Assembly (NCBI RefSeq): GCF_024599655.1
Contig: NZ_CP102247.1
Location: forward strand, 4,216,001 to 4,280,000
Length of the DNA: 64,000 nt
Source: Enterobacter asburiae
GTDB lineage: Bacteria; Pseudomonadota; Gammaproteobacteria; Enterobacterales; Enterobacteriaceae
Direction of reading: 5' to 3'
Position 1 is the stretch's first letter, and the number at the start of each line of letters is the position of its first letter. Shown piece by piece: positions 17,149 through 26,284 of the stretch. The position numbers were made by a program, and so were the translations under genes. The notes under the pieces are model-generated. The model was not told the origin of the DNA. It did not search any database and saw only the letters and a program-made list of their open reading frames with translations.

Positions 17149-17612
17149 TAGATTTTCTGCTGGCGCTGGCGCAGGACATGCTTCTGGCCGCCATACCTGC
17201 CGTCGGCTTTGCGATGGTATTTAACGTTCCGCAACGCGCGCTGCCGTGGTGTGCGCTGCTGGGCGCGATTGGCCATGGCTCGCGAATGGTGATGATGACC
17301 GCCGGTTTTAACATCGAATGGTCAACGTTCATGGCGTCCATGCTGGTCGGCAGTATCGGCATCCAGTGGTCGCGCTGGTATCTGGCGCATCCCAAAGTGT
17401 TCACCGTCGCCGCCGTGATCCCGATGTTCCCGGGCATATCTGCGTATACGGCGATGATTTCCGCGGTGAAAATCAGCCATTTTGGCTACACCGAGCCCCA
17501 GATGATCCTCCTCCTGAGCAACTTTCTTAAGGCCTCGTCCATCGTCGGCGCGCTCTCTATCGGACTGTCGATCCCCGGACTGTGGCTGTACCGCAAACGC
17601 CCACGCGTTTGA
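17139..17612 (+). CDS. yjjB: Succinate exporter subunit YjjB
   Basis: 157 residues, about four or five membrane segments, matching the C-terminal ThrE-like half (DUF3815) of the split exporter. It overlaps yjjP by 10 bases, so the two subunits are translationally coupled. In E. coli dnaT follows directly; here a TetR gene and ohrR-ohr intervene. Confidence 0.93.
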   Translation: MGVIDFLLALAQDMLLAAIPAVGFAMVFNVPQRALPWCALLGAIGHGSRMVMMTAGFNIEWSTFMASMLVGSIGIQWSRWYLAHPKVFTVAAVIPMFPGISAYTAMISAVKISHFGYTEPQMILLLSNFLKASSIVGALSIGLSIPGLWLYRKRPRV

Positions 17613-17679
17613 TATTTGTGTTATTTCGCTGCCATGGAGATAATCCTTCTGGTCCGTTTGGTGAAAATAAGGAAAGGAT

Positions 17680-18321
17680 GTGGCTAACCCTGGCAGCGAA
17701 CACCCCGAGCACAGTGAAGAATCCAGCCTGAAAGAGAAAATTTTTCAGAGCGCCATCGCGCTTTTTGCCGAGTATGGATTGAACGGTGCCCGCATGGAGC
17801 AAATTGCGGAGAAAGCGGGTACCACCAAACGCATGGTGGTTTACCATTTCAAAAATAAAGAGAATCTCTATCTCCTGGTGCTGGAACACGTTTATACCCA
17901 GATTCGCGCCAGTGAAAAAGCACTAAGCCTGGCGGGAATGCCCCCTGTTGAAGCGCTGGTCGACCTGGTTGAAGCCACCTTTGACTATCATGCCGACCAT
18001 CCCGACTACATCCGGATTATCTGCATGGAAAACATGCAGCGTGGCCGCTTTATGCAGCAGTCGAGCTATCTTCGCCAGGTCAACCGCAGCGCGCTCGACC
18101 TGCTGGAGGAAATCCTGCGCCGGGGCAAAGAAAAGCAGCTCTTCAGCCAGACGGTTGACGCCCGCGATCTTCACCGCCTGATAAGCAGCTTCAGCTTTCA
18201 CTACGTTGCCAACAGCTACACCTTCACACTCCTGTTTGAAGACGGTGCGGACGAACAGGCCCAGCGCCAGCACTACCGCAAAATGGCCGTTCAGGTAGCG
18301 CTCCGCTACACCTGCCCATAA
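17680..18321 (+). CDS. TetR/AcrR-family regulator
   Basis: 213 residues with a GTG start at 17680 behind GGAAAGGA. The N-terminal TetR helix-turn-helix (about 17-65) includes ALFAEYGLNGARMEQIAEKA and TTKRMVVYHFKNKENLY. The C-terminal ligand domain is not one I can assign, and the target is unknown. It follows yjjB by 67 bases and precedes ohrR. Not part of the E. coli K-12 order here. Confidence 0.88.
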   Translation: MANPGSEHPEHSEESSLKEKIFQSAIALFAEYGLNGARMEQIAEKAGTTKRMVVYHFKNKENLYLLVLEHVYTQIRASEKALSLAGMPPVEALVDLVEATFDYHADHPDYIRIICMENMQRGRFMQQSSYLRQVNRSALDLLEEILRRGKEKQLFSQTVDARDLHRLISSFSFHYVANSYTFTLLFEDGADEQAQRQHYRKMAVQVALRYTCP

Positions 18322-18335
18322 AATTGCTTGCAATT
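18322..18335. promoter_or_regulatory. Candidate OhrR operator at ohrR
   Basis: Perfect inverted repeat AATTGC-TT-GCAATT, 27 bases before the ohrR start. Position and symmetry suit an autoregulatory MarR-type site. Confidence 0.45.
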
Positions 18336-18362
18336 AAATCGTGCACTATCTATATTCATTTC

Positions 18363-18815
18363 ATGAACGCGAAAACGAACGACGCAACCGCTGCGCTCAA
18401 GCTGGATAACCAGCTCTGCTTTGCCCTCTATTCGGCAAATCTGGCGCTTAATAAGCTGTACCGGCAACTGCTGGCACCGCTGAACCTGACCTATCCGCAA
18501 TACCTGGTGATGCTGGTGCTGTGGGAGCAGGATGACATGACGGTATCGGACATCGGCGAACGGCTGTTTCTGGACTCAGCGACCCTTACGCCGCTGTTGA
18601 AGCGGCTGGAAAGTGCCGGGTTAATCAACCGTCACCGTTCCCGCAAAGATGAACGTCAGGTCGCCGTCACCCTGAGCGAAGCGGGACGTGAACTGCAGCA
18701 GCAGGCATTGGGTATCCCCCATGCGGTGGGTTGCGCAGCGCAGTGTGATACCGACACCCTGCTGGCGCTCAAACAGCAGCTCGAATTTTTGCGACAACAG
18801 CTACACCGCGCGTAA
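18363..18815 (+). CDS. ohrR: Organic-peroxide sensor, MarR family (OhrR)
   Basis: 150 residues from ATG 18363 (MNAKTNDATA). Winged helix typical of MarR with LTPLLKRLESAGLINRHRS as the recognition and wing region. C19 in the N-terminal NQLCFALYSANLAL block matches the peroxide-reactive Cys of OhrR; two further Cys near the C-terminus suggest a 2-Cys type. OhrR represses ohr until oxidised by organic hydroperoxides. ohr follows 83 bases downstream. Confidence 0.9.
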   Translation: MNAKTNDATAALKLDNQLCFALYSANLALNKLYRQLLAPLNLTYPQYLVMLVLWEQDDMTVSDIGERLFLDSATLTPLLKRLESAGLINRHRSRKDERQVAVTLSEAGRELQQQALGIPHAVGCAAQCDTDTLLALKQQLEFLRQQLHRA

Positions 18816-18856
18816 GGCTATACTTTACGCGTGATTATTACCCATATATATCGCAC

Positions 18857-18869
18857 GCTATTTAATAGC
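18857..18869. promoter_or_regulatory. Palindrome in the ohr promoter
   Basis: GCTATT-T-AATAGC, perfect, 30 bases before the ohr start. Possible OhrR operator; its sequence differs from the palindrome upstream of ohrR, so at most one may be the true site. Confidence 0.4.
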
Positions 18870-18898
18870 ACACATTAAAGCAAGATGAGGAACCTGCC

Positions 18899-19327
18899 AT
18901 GTCTTTAGAAAAAGTCGTTTATACCGCCAAAGCCAAAGCAACCGGTGGCCGTGACGGTCGTGCCACCTCTTCCGATGGCGTACTGGACGTAAAACTGGGC
19001 GTGCCAAAAGAGATGGGCGGCATGGGGGGAGAAGTAACGAACCCTGAGCAGCTTTTTGCTGCCGGCTACTCTGCCTGCTTCCTGGGCGCGATGAAGTTCG
19101 TGGCGGCGCGCGACAAATTTGCCCTGCCAAAAGAGGCCTTTATTGAAGGCGAAGTGGGTATTGGCCCGCTGCCAACCGGTTTTGGTATCGAAGCGAAACT
19201 GAACATCCACGTTGAGGGTATGGATCCCGCGGAAGCCAAAAAGCTGGTCGACGCGGCGCACATTGTTTGCCCGTACTCTAACGCGACCCGCGGCAACATC
19301 GACGTGACTCTGAACATCATCGCGTGA
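18899..19327 (+). CDS. ohr: Organic hydroperoxide resistance protein Ohr
   Basis: 142 residues of the OsmC/Ohr fold. The two catalytic cysteines are in place: C60 in AGYSACFLGAM and C124 in HIVCPYSNATRGN. Ohr reduces fatty-acid and peroxynitrite hydroperoxides with lipoyl proteins as electron donor. It lies next to its regulator ohrR. A REP pair follows. Confidence 0.95.
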   Translation: MSLEKVVYTAKAKATGGRDGRATSSDGVLDVKLGVPKEMGGMGGEVTNPEQLFAAGYSACFLGAMKFVAARDKFALPKEAFIEGEVGIGPLPTGFGIEAKLNIHVEGMDPAEAKKLVDAAHIVCPYSNATRGNIDVTLNIIA

Positions 19328-19333
19328 TAAATA

Positions 19334-19396
19334 CCTGATGGCGCTGCGCTTATCAGGCCTACGACCGTAGCCCCGGTAAGCGCAGCGCCACCGGGG
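19334..19396. repeat. REP pair (BIME) after ohr
   Basis: Two REP units in opposite orientation (TGATGGCGCTGCGCTTATCA and CCCCGGTAAGCGCAGCGCCA cores). Confidence 0.75.
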
Positions 19397-19475
19397 AAAT
19401 CCCCTCCTTCCCTTTCCTCTCTCTGTGCTACCATAAGCCCATATCACGCCCGTAGTAATCAGTAGAGTAAGCGTT

Positions 19476-20021
19476 ATGTCCTCCAGAATTCTGACCACCA
19501 GCATTGCTGGCATTGATGCCTTTATGCGCGACCCACGCGGTGTGTTGACCCACGCCGAAGGCGGCACGGTTGCGGTTTTTGCCGACAACGCGCCGGCGTT
19601 TTACGCAATCACGCCGGAACGTCTGGCACAGCTTCTGGAGATCGAAGCGCAACTGTCACGCCCGGCGAGCGATGTCGCGCTGGACAACCAGTTCTTTGAT
19701 GAACCGGTCAACGTCCCCGTGACCGTTCCAATGGGAAAATTTGCCCTGTACGCGGGCTGGCAGCCGGATGCGGATTTTCAGCGGCAGGCGGCGCTGTGGG
19801 GCATCGCGTTAACCCAGCCGGCCACCGCCGAAGAGCTCGCCGCGTTTACCGCCTGGTGGCAGGCGGAAGGGAAAGTCTTCACCCACATTCAGTGGCAGCA
19901 AAAGCTTGCGCGTCATCTTCAAATTACCCGCGCCGGCAACAACGGCCAGCCCAAACGCGATATCAACGCGTTTTCAGAACCGGATAAACAGATCCCCAGC
20001 GGATTCCGAGGTGCGAAATGA
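19476..20021 (+). CDS. dnaT: Primosomal protein DnaT
   Basis: 181 residues. The start MSSRILTTSIAGIDAFMRDP and the end SGFRGAK match E. coli DnaT. DnaT joins PriA-PriB-DNA during PriA-dependent replication restart and helps load DnaB. The ATG of dnaC overlaps its stop by 4 bases. Confidence 0.96.
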   Translation: MSSRILTTSIAGIDAFMRDPRGVLTHAEGGTVAVFADNAPAFYAITPERLAQLLEIEAQLSRPASDVALDNQFFDEPVNVPVTVPMGKFALYAGWQPDADFQRQAALWGIALTQPATAEELAAFTAWWQAEGKVFTHIQWQQKLARHLQITRAGNNGQPKRDINAFSEPDKQIPSGFRGAK

Positions 20022-20755
20022 AGAACGTCGGCGACCTGATGAAACGTCTGCAAAAAATGATGCCTGCCAACGTGAAGCCCGCTTTCACCACGGGTGAAGA
20101 GCTGCTGGCGTGGCAAAAAGAGCAAGGAGAGATCCGCGCCGCCGCGCTCGCCAGGGAAAACCGGGCGATGAAAATGCAGCGCACCTTTAACCGTTCCGGT
20201 ATCCGCCCCCTGCACCAGAACTGCTCGTTCGATAACTATAAAGTCGAAACCAACGGGCAGATGAACGCCCTTGCCGCCGCCCGTCAGTACGTGGATGAAT
20301 TCGACGGCAATATCGCCAGCTTCATCTTTAGCGGCAAGCCGGGCACCGGAAAAAACCACCTGGCAGCCGCCATCTGCAACGAGCTGCTTCTGCGGGGTAA
20401 ATCGGTTCTTATCATCACCGTGGCCGATATCATGTCCGCGATGAAAGACACCTTCAGCAACCGCGAAACCAGCGAAGAACAGCTGCTTAACGATCTGAGC
20501 AATGTCGATTTGCTGGTCATCGACGAGATTGGCGTTCAGACAGAATCCCGCTATGAAAAAGTGATCATCAACCAGATTGTCGATCGCCGCTCCTCGTCCA
20601 AGCGCCCCACCGGCATGCTGACGAACCACAATATTGACGAGATGACCCGCCTGCTGGGGGAACGCGTCATGGACCGCATGAAGCTGGGTAACAGCCTCTA
20701 TGTCATCTTCGACTGGGAAAGTTACCGCAGCCGCGTTACCGGCAAAGAGTATTAA
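20018..20755 (+). CDS. dnaC: Helicase loader DnaC
   Basis: 245 residues. The N-terminal part binds DnaB; the AAA+ part has Walker A SGKPGTGKNHL (Lys112) and Walker B LLVIDE (D169, E170), and an arginine-finger region near RRSSSKRP. DnaC loads DnaB helicase onto SSB-coated DNA in an ATP-controlled step. Coupled to dnaT by a 4-base overlap. Confidence 0.97.
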   Translation: MKNVGDLMKRLQKMMPANVKPAFTTGEELLAWQKEQGEIRAAALARENRAMKMQRTFNRSGIRPLHQNCSFDNYKVETNGQMNALAAARQYVDEFDGNIASFIFSGKPGTGKNHLAAAICNELLLRGKSVLIITVADIMSAMKDTFSNRETSEEQLLNDLSNVDLLVIDEIGVQTESRYEKVIINQIVDRRSSSKRPTGMLTNHNIDEMTRLLGERVMDRMKLGNSLYVIFDWESYRSRVTGKEY

Positions 20756-20835
20756 GACAGTTCCAGGAATCGCCGCCAGGGCATAGGTATATACTGGAAC
20801 CCCCTCGGCCCAAAACGGACCTTTTTGAGAGAGCC

Positions 20836-21321
20836 ATGATGAAAAAACAAATTCTAATCAGCACCTTTTTAGGCGCGCTGCTGGTGACTGGCGCAGCGCA
20901 AGCGGCGTCCTGGCAGGAGTCCCTGTCAAGCGCAGCAAATGAGCTGACCAAAGAGAGCAGCAGCTCTCAGGGTGGACTCTCCGCCTCCTCCCTCACCAGC
21001 CTGTTGGGCAACAGCTCTCAGAGCCTCAGCGCGGGCACGATGAACAATGCGGCGGGGATTCTGGAATATTGCGCGAAGCAAAAGCTGGCCTCCGTGACCG
21101 ACGCGCAAAACGTGAAAAACCAGGTGCTGGGTAAACTGGGTCTGGATACCCAGGAGCAGAAAGCGGACACCAACTATATGGACGGCATTCAGGGCCTGCT
21201 TAACGCGCAAAACGGCCAGCAGCTGAACCTGAGCACCCTCGGCAACTCTTCTCTGGCAAAACAGGTGAAAACCAAAGCCTGCGATCTGGTGCTGAAACAA
21301 GGCGTTAATTTCCTCTCCTGA
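20836..21321 (+). CDS. yjjA: Secreted DUF2501 protein YjjA
   Basis: 161 residues. Sec signal peptide MMKKQILISTFLGALLVTGA then AQAAS, cut near residue 25. The mature part is Ser/Gln-rich with two Cys near 80 and 150 that may form a disulfide. Periplasmic, function unknown. Gene order dnaC-yjjA-opgB is as in E. coli. A second Met follows directly, so the start is ambiguous by one codon. Confidence 0.9.
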   Translation: MMKKQILISTFLGALLVTGAAQAASWQESLSSAANELTKESSSSQGGLSASSLTSLLGNSSQSLSAGTMNNAAGILEYCAKQKLASVTDAQNVKNQVLGKLGLDTQEQKADTNYMDGIQGLLNAQNGQQLNLSTLGNSSLAKQVKTKACDLVLKQGVNFLS

Positions 21322-21591
21322 TCCACCCCATTTTCTGCCACAACACGCCGCGTTTAATGCGATAGTCTTGCAGCGCGGCGCTAAACGAGCGTTTTTCCCA
21401 CCTGCCACCGTCTCAGCGTCCGTTTGTCAGGATGTGTCCGTCTTCATAAAAACGATTTTCTAAACCAAATCCTAACAACAGCACACTTTCGTGACACTAA
21501 AATTGCAGCTTAACGACATCGCAATTACATTGTATGACCCAAAAAATAAACAGTTAGCCAGCGAACCATCTGGCGTCATGAGGATATGCTG

Positions 21592-23883
21592 TTGTCTGAA
21601 TTCATGTCTCTTATCCTTTTTCTGGCTTCCGTCGGCATTTACGCCTGGAAAGCTGGCCGTCACACCTGGTGGTTTATCGCCACGCTGGTGGTGCTCGGCA
21701 TTTTTATTATTTTAAACATTACCTTATACGCCAGCGATTACTTTACCGGTGACGGTATTAACGATGCGGTGCTCTACACGCTGACGAACAGCCTGACGGG
21801 CGCGGGTGTGGGCAAGTACATTCTTCCGGGGCTCGGCATTATTGTCGCGCTGGTGACGATTTTTGGCGCGCTGGCCTGGGTGCTGCGTCGTCGCCGCCAT
21901 CTTCCGCACCATCATGGCTACAGCCTGTTGGCGTTATTCCTGGCGCTGGCCTCCGTCGACGCCAGCCCGGCGTTCCATCAGATCACCGAGCTGGTGAAAT
22001 CCCAGTCGCGCGAAGGCGATCCTGATTTCGTGGCTTACTATAAAGAACCGTCGAAAACGATCGCCAACCCGAAGCTCAACCTGGTCTACATCTACGGTGA
22101 AAGCCTGGAACGCACGTACTTTGATAACGACGCGTTCCCGAACCTGACGCCAGACCTGGGCGCGCTGAAAAATGAAGGTCTCGATTTCAGCCACACCATG
22201 CAGCTGCCCGGCACGGATTATACGATTGCCGGGATGGTTGCCTCCCAGTGCGGTATCCCGCTGTTTGCGCCTTTTGAAGGTAACGCCTCAGCCTCGATGT
22301 CGACGTTTTTTCCACAGAATATTTGCCTCGGCGATATCCTGAAAAACTCCGGCTACGAAAACTATTTTATGCAGGGGGCAAACCTGCGCTTTGCCGGAAA
22401 AGACGTGTTCCTGAGATCCCACGGTTTTGACCACCTGTATGGCTCGGAAGAGTTAAAAACGACGGTTGCCGATCCGAGCTACCGTAACGACTGGGGCTTC
22501 TATGATGATACGGTACTCGACGAAACCTGGAAGAAATTCGAGGAGCTTTCCCGCTCGGGCAAGCGCTTCTCCCTCTTTGCGCTGACGGTGGACACCCACC
22601 ATCCGGACGGGTTCGTCTCGCGCAGCTGCAAACGCAAAAGCTATGACGTTGACGGCAAAAACAACAAGTCTTTCAGCGCCGTTACCTGCAGCCAGGAGCA
22701 CATTGCCGCGCTGGTCGAGAAAATCAAAGCCTCGCCCTGGTTTAAAAACACCGTCATCGTCGTTTCGTCTGACCATCTGGCGATGAAAAACAGCGCCTGG
22801 GATCAGCTCAACAAGCAGGATCGCAGCAACCTGTTCTTCGTCCTGCGCGGCGACCAGCCGCAGCAGGAGACGATCGCCACCAAACGCAACTCCATGGATA
22901 ACGGCGCAACCGTGCTGGACATTCTGGGCGGCGACAACTTTATTGGCCTTGGGCGCAGCACGCTGTCGGGGCAATCCCTGTCGGAAGTGTTCCTCAACAT
23001 GAAGGAAAAAATCCTCGCCTGGAAGCCAGACATCATCCGCCTGTGGAACTTCCCGAAAGAGATGAAGGACTTCACCGTCGATCGGGATAAAAACACGATT
23101 GCCTTCTCGGGCAGTAGCTTCCGTCTGCCGCTGCTGGTGCGCGTGTCGGAGGGTCGCGTCGAGCCGCTGCCGGAAAGCGAATATTCCGCGCCGCTGCGCT
23201 ATCAGCTGGCTGATTTTGCGCCACGCGATAATTTTGTCTGGGTCGACCGGTGCTACAAAATGGGCCAGCTCTGGTCGCAGACGCTTGCGCTCTCTACGGA
23301 CTGGTGCGTCTCTCAGGGACAGCTTGGCGGGGAGCAAACCGTGCAGCACGTTGATAAAGCCCAGTGGAAAGGCAAAACCGCGTTTAAAGATACGGTGATT
23401 GATACCGCGCGCTATCAGCACAACATCGACATGCTGAAGGTCAGCGATAACGATATTCGCTATAAGGCAGACAGCTTTATCTTTAACGTGGCCGGCGCGC
23501 CCGAGGAAGTGAAGCAGTTTAGCGGCATCTCGCGTCCGGAGTCCTGGGGACGTTGGTCAAACGCGCAGCTGGGCAACGAGGTGAAAATTGAGTACGCCCA
23601 TCCGCTGCCGGAACAGTTCGACCTGGTGATCACCGCCAGAGCGTATGGCCCTAACGCTAACAGGCCCGTACCGGTGCGCGTGGGCGATCGGGAGCAGACC
23701 CTGACGCTCGGGAACGAGGTGAGCACGCACACGCTGCATTTTGAGAACCCATCGCGCAGCAATACCCTGGTGATTGTGCCGCCGGACCCGCAGTCGACCA
23801 ATGAAGGGAATATCCTTGGACACTCACCGCGCGAGATCGGGATTGGCATGGTCGAAATTAAAATTGTGAGTCGCGCAGGCTAA
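21592..23883 (+). CDS. opgB: Phosphoglycerol transferase I
   Basis: 763 residues if translated from TTG at 21592, the start that gives the E. coli length and sits 8 bases from AGGA; an ATG two codons earlier (21586) is too close to that site. Four N-terminal membrane segments are followed by a large periplasmic sulfatase-like domain with YGESLERTYF and the TDYTIAGMVASQCG nucleophile region. OpgB moves phosphoglycerol from phosphatidylglycerol to osmoregulated periplasmic glucans. The stop overlaps the next ATG by one base. Confidence 0.94.
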   Translation: MSEFMSLILFLASVGIYAWKAGRHTWWFIATLVVLGIFIILNITLYASDYFTGDGINDAVLYTLTNSLTGAGVGKYILPGLGIIVALVTIFGALAWVLRRRRHLPHHHGYSLLALFLALASVDASPAFHQITELVKSQSREGDPDFVAYYKEPSKTIANPKLNLVYIYGESLERTYFDNDAFPNLTPDLGALKNEGLDFSHTMQLPGTDYTIAGMVASQCGIPLFAPFEGNASASMSTFFPQNICLGDILKNSGYENYFMQGANLRFAGKDVFLRSHGFDHLYGSEELKTTVADPSYRNDWGFYDDTVLDETWKKFEELSRSGKRFSLFALTVDTHHPDGFVSRSCKRKSYDVDGKNNKSFSAVTCSQEHIAALVEKIKASPWFKNTVIVVSSDHLAMKNSAWDQLNKQDRSNLFFVLRGDQPQQETIATKRNSMDNGATVLDILGGDNFIGLGRSTLSGQSLSEVFLNMKEKILAWKPDIIRLWNFPKEMKDFTVDRDKNTIAFSGSSFRLPLLVRVSEGRVEPLPESEYSAPLRYQLADFAPRDNFVWVDRCYKMGQLWSQTLALSTDWCVSQGQLGGEQTVQHVDKAQWKGKTAFKDTVIDTARYQHNIDMLKVSDNDIRYKADSFIFNVAGAPEEVKQFSGISRPESWGRWSNAQLGNEVKIEYAHPLPEQFDLVITARAYGPNANRPVPVRVGDREQTLTLGNEVSTHTLHFENPSRSNTLVIVPPDPQSTNEGNILGHSPREIGIGMVEIKIVSRAG

Positions 23884-24398
23884 TGGTCGATCTTAACCTC
23901 ACCGTTCGCCCCACGCGTCCCGTCGACGTTACCGTCCTGCCCGCTATTGAACGCGCGGCGGGCGAGCGCTTTCGTGAAGACCCGGAGCTCGCCTGGCTTG
24001 CCGACGGTGAGGTCATTTCCGCTGAGCAGCACCTTGAGTATGCCGAACGTGGGCTAAGCTGGCTGGCGCTGGCGAACGACCGCCCCGTAGGGTTTATCCT
24101 CACCGAAGCGCACTCTTCGTCGCTGTTTATCGTGGAGCTCTCGGTCGATCTGGACTGGCAGGGAAAAGGAATAGGTCGGCAGCTCATCTCCCGTGCGGCT
24201 GACCATGCCCGCAGGCTGGGGCTGGCGTCGCTGACGTTGACAACGTTTCGGGACGTACCGTGGAACGCGCCTTTCTATGCAAAGCTGGGGTTTGAATACG
24301 TAACTGAACTCACGCCTGAACTGCGTGAAAAACGTGAAGAAGAGACAGCGCACGGCTTAGCGTATGAAACGCGCTGCGCCATGCGCCTGCCTCTGTAA
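23883..24398 (+). CDS. GNAT-family N-acetyltransferase
   Basis: 171 residues. The acetyl-CoA loop WQGKGIGRQL (about 98-107) and the C-terminal NAPFYAKLGFEYV motif define a GNAT fold. The substrate is unknown; the close relatives I recall are small-molecule acetyltransferases near opgB in other enterics. Start and opgB stop share one base (TAATG), so it is co-translated. Confidence 0.88.
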   Translation: MVDLNLTVRPTRPVDVTVLPAIERAAGERFREDPELAWLADGEVISAEQHLEYAERGLSWLALANDRPVGFILTEAHSSSLFIVELSVDLDWQGKGIGRQLISRAADHARRLGLASLTLTTFRDVPWNAPFYAKLGFEYVTELTPELREKREEETAHGLAYETRCAMRLPL

Positions 24399-24401
24399 TA
24401 T

Positions 24402-24523
24402 CGCCCGGTGGCGCTGCGCTTACCGGGCCTACAAAACCCTGCCCCGTAGGCCGGGTAAGGCACAGCCGCCACCCGGCAAAAACCATGAACCGTAGGCCGG
24501 GTAAGGCGCAGCCGCCACCCGGC
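24402..24523. repeat. BIME with three REP units
   Basis: Alternating REP palindromes (GCCCGGTGGCGCTGCGC..., then twice GTAGGCCGGGTAAGGC...) between the 3' ends of the convergent GNAT gene and tsr. Confidence 0.85.
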
Positions 24524-24536
24524 ACAACGCGCAGAG

Positions 24537-26201
24537 TTAGAACGTTTCCCAGTTATCGCCTGAATCGGCCGTCACGGTTTTACGCGCCATCACCGGCGTG
24601 GAAACCGCTTTAGCCGCAGCGAACTCGCGCGCTTTCATCTGCTCCTGCTGAATGCGGAACACCGCCACGGCCTGCGTCAGACGGCTCGCCTGCTCTTCCA
24701 GGGCGGCGGCGGCTGCGGCAGATTCCTCAACCAGCGAGGCGTTCTGCTGGGTCACGCGATCCATCTCAGCTACCGCCAGACCCACCTGGTCGATACCGCG
24801 GCTCTGCTCGTCAGACGCAGAGGCGATTTCCCCCATGATGTCCGTTACGCGGGTCACCGCATTCACGATCTCACCCATGGTTTCACCGGCGCTTTCTACC
24901 AGCGTTGAACCCACTTCCACGCGGCCAACGGAGTCTTCGATCAGGCTCTTGATCTCGCGGGCCGCCTGGGCGCTGCGCTGGGCCAGGTTACGTACTTCAC
25001 CTGCCACCACCGCAAAACCACGCCCCTGCTCGCCCGCACGCGCCGCTTCTACCGCCGCGTTCAGTGCCAGAATGTTGGTCTGGAAAGCAATGCCGTCGAT
25101 CACGCTGATAATGTCGGCAATTTTCTGCGAACTGCCCGCGATATCGCGCATGGTCTGCACCACGTTATCCACCACTTTGCCGCCTTTCTGCGCGGTTTCC
25201 GAGGCGCTCAGGGCAAGATGGCTCGCCTGACGGGCGTTTTCGGCGTTCTGCTTAACGGTCGCCGTCAGCTGCTCCATGCTGGCCGCGGTCTCTTCCAGGG
25301 AAGCGGCCTGCTGTTCAGTACGGGAGGAGAGGTCGTTGTTGCCCATCGCAATTTCGCTCGCGCCGCTGTAGATAGCGTTCGCGCCGTTACGCACGTCGCC
25401 GACGGTACGCACCAGCTCACCCTGCATATGACGCAGCGAGTCGGCCAGCTCACCCATCTCGTTAGTGCCCTGAACCTCAATGCGCTTCACCAGGTCACCG
25501 CTGGCGATATGGCGAATGTTGTCGATCAAACGATTCAGCGGAGAGATCAGCGTCTGCTTGATGTTGAGCCAGACGGCCACGATCACCACCAGCACGGCAA
25601 TCAGGACGCTGATCAGCACCCAGATAGCCTGGCTGAAGGAGCTGTTGCTGTCTTCGACCGCCGTCTGGTACAGCTTGTCGTTCTGCTGCAGGTAGCTCAC
25701 ATACTGCTTCTCAAAACCGTCCTGATAGCTCTGGGTCGGCTGGTCGAAGAAGGCGTTGATTTTGCCCGCGCCCAGCAGCTGAATCAGCTCCGCCAGCGCG
25801 CCGTGGTAAATATCATAGTTACGCTTGATCTCCATGGCATCCGCATCGCTTTGACGCGGATCGCGCGGCAGGGCTTCGTAGGCAGCCCAGTTTTTTTCCG
25901 CCTGTTTCAGAGACGTAGACGCGATTTGCATCAAATCGTTAACGGTCGCGCCGCTGCCGATATTGCTCTGATCCATCATGTAGCGGATACCCGCGCGGTT
26001 CAGGGTATTACGGGTTTGCAGCAACGCGACCCAGCTGGCGTTCAGCGTGGATTGTTGCTGGCGAATGGTTTGCAGGACGGTGAAATTCTCTTTGTCATTC
26101 TTAAGGGCATTAAAGAAAAGACCACCGGACGTGAGTTGTAAAAGGCCAAATATCGCTAAAACCAGCATTAAGCTGGTGACAATCTTGATACGGTTTAACA
26201 T
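24537..26201 (-). CDS. tsr: Serine chemoreceptor Tsr
   Basis: 554 residues from ATG 26199-26201 (MLNRIKIVTSLMLVLAIF), preceded by GAGGAAAGAG; an in-frame extension of 22 codons upstream is not used. Membrane segment 1 (about 7-30), periplasmic ligand domain with the NTLNRAGIRY serine-site block, membrane segment 2 (about 190-212), HAMP, then the signalling hairpin (AFQTNILALNAAVEAARAGE). The C-terminal NWETF is the CheR/CheB docking pentapeptide. Besides serine, E. coli Tsr responds to dihydroxymandelate; here the hpa genes lie next door. Confidence 0.96.
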   Translation of the reverse strand: MLNRIKIVTSLMLVLAIFGLLQLTSGGLFFNALKNDKENFTVLQTIRQQQSTLNASWVALLQTRNTLNRAGIRYMMDQSNIGSGATVNDLMQIASTSLKQAEKNWAAYEALPRDPRQSDADAMEIKRNYDIYHGALAELIQLLGAGKINAFFDQPTQSYQDGFEKQYVSYLQQNDKLYQTAVEDSNSSFSQAIWVLISVLIAVLVVIVAVWLNIKQTLISPLNRLIDNIRHIASGDLVKRIEVQGTNEMGELADSLRHMQGELVRTVGDVRNGANAIYSGASEIAMGNNDLSSRTEQQAASLEETAASMEQLTATVKQNAENARQASHLALSASETAQKGGKVVDNVVQTMRDIAGSSQKIADIISVIDGIAFQTNILALNAAVEAARAGEQGRGFAVVAGEVRNLAQRSAQAAREIKSLIEDSVGRVEVGSTLVESAGETMGEIVNAVTRVTDIMGEIASASDEQSRGIDQVGLAVAEMDRVTQQNASLVEESAAAAAALEEQASRLTQAVAVFRIQQEQMKAREFAAAKAVSTPVMARKTVTADSGDNWETF

Positions 26202-26284
26202 GTTTTCTCTTTCCTCAGACAGATACAGAATTTTCGGCCTGGAAAGGGAAAACTTTACGAAAATCATCCTGGAATTTGTGGTTT

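Noticed and set aside
20760..20800. Inverted repeat GTTCCAG...CTGGAAC between dnaC and yjjA
   Set aside because: Loop of 27 bases, no T-run; it probably overlaps the yjjA promoter (TATACT) by chance. Not reported as a terminator.
24402..24523. Tandem palindromes that might suggest a CRISPR array
   Set aside because: The units are alternating REP/BIME palindromes with no unique spacers of constant length and no cas genes.
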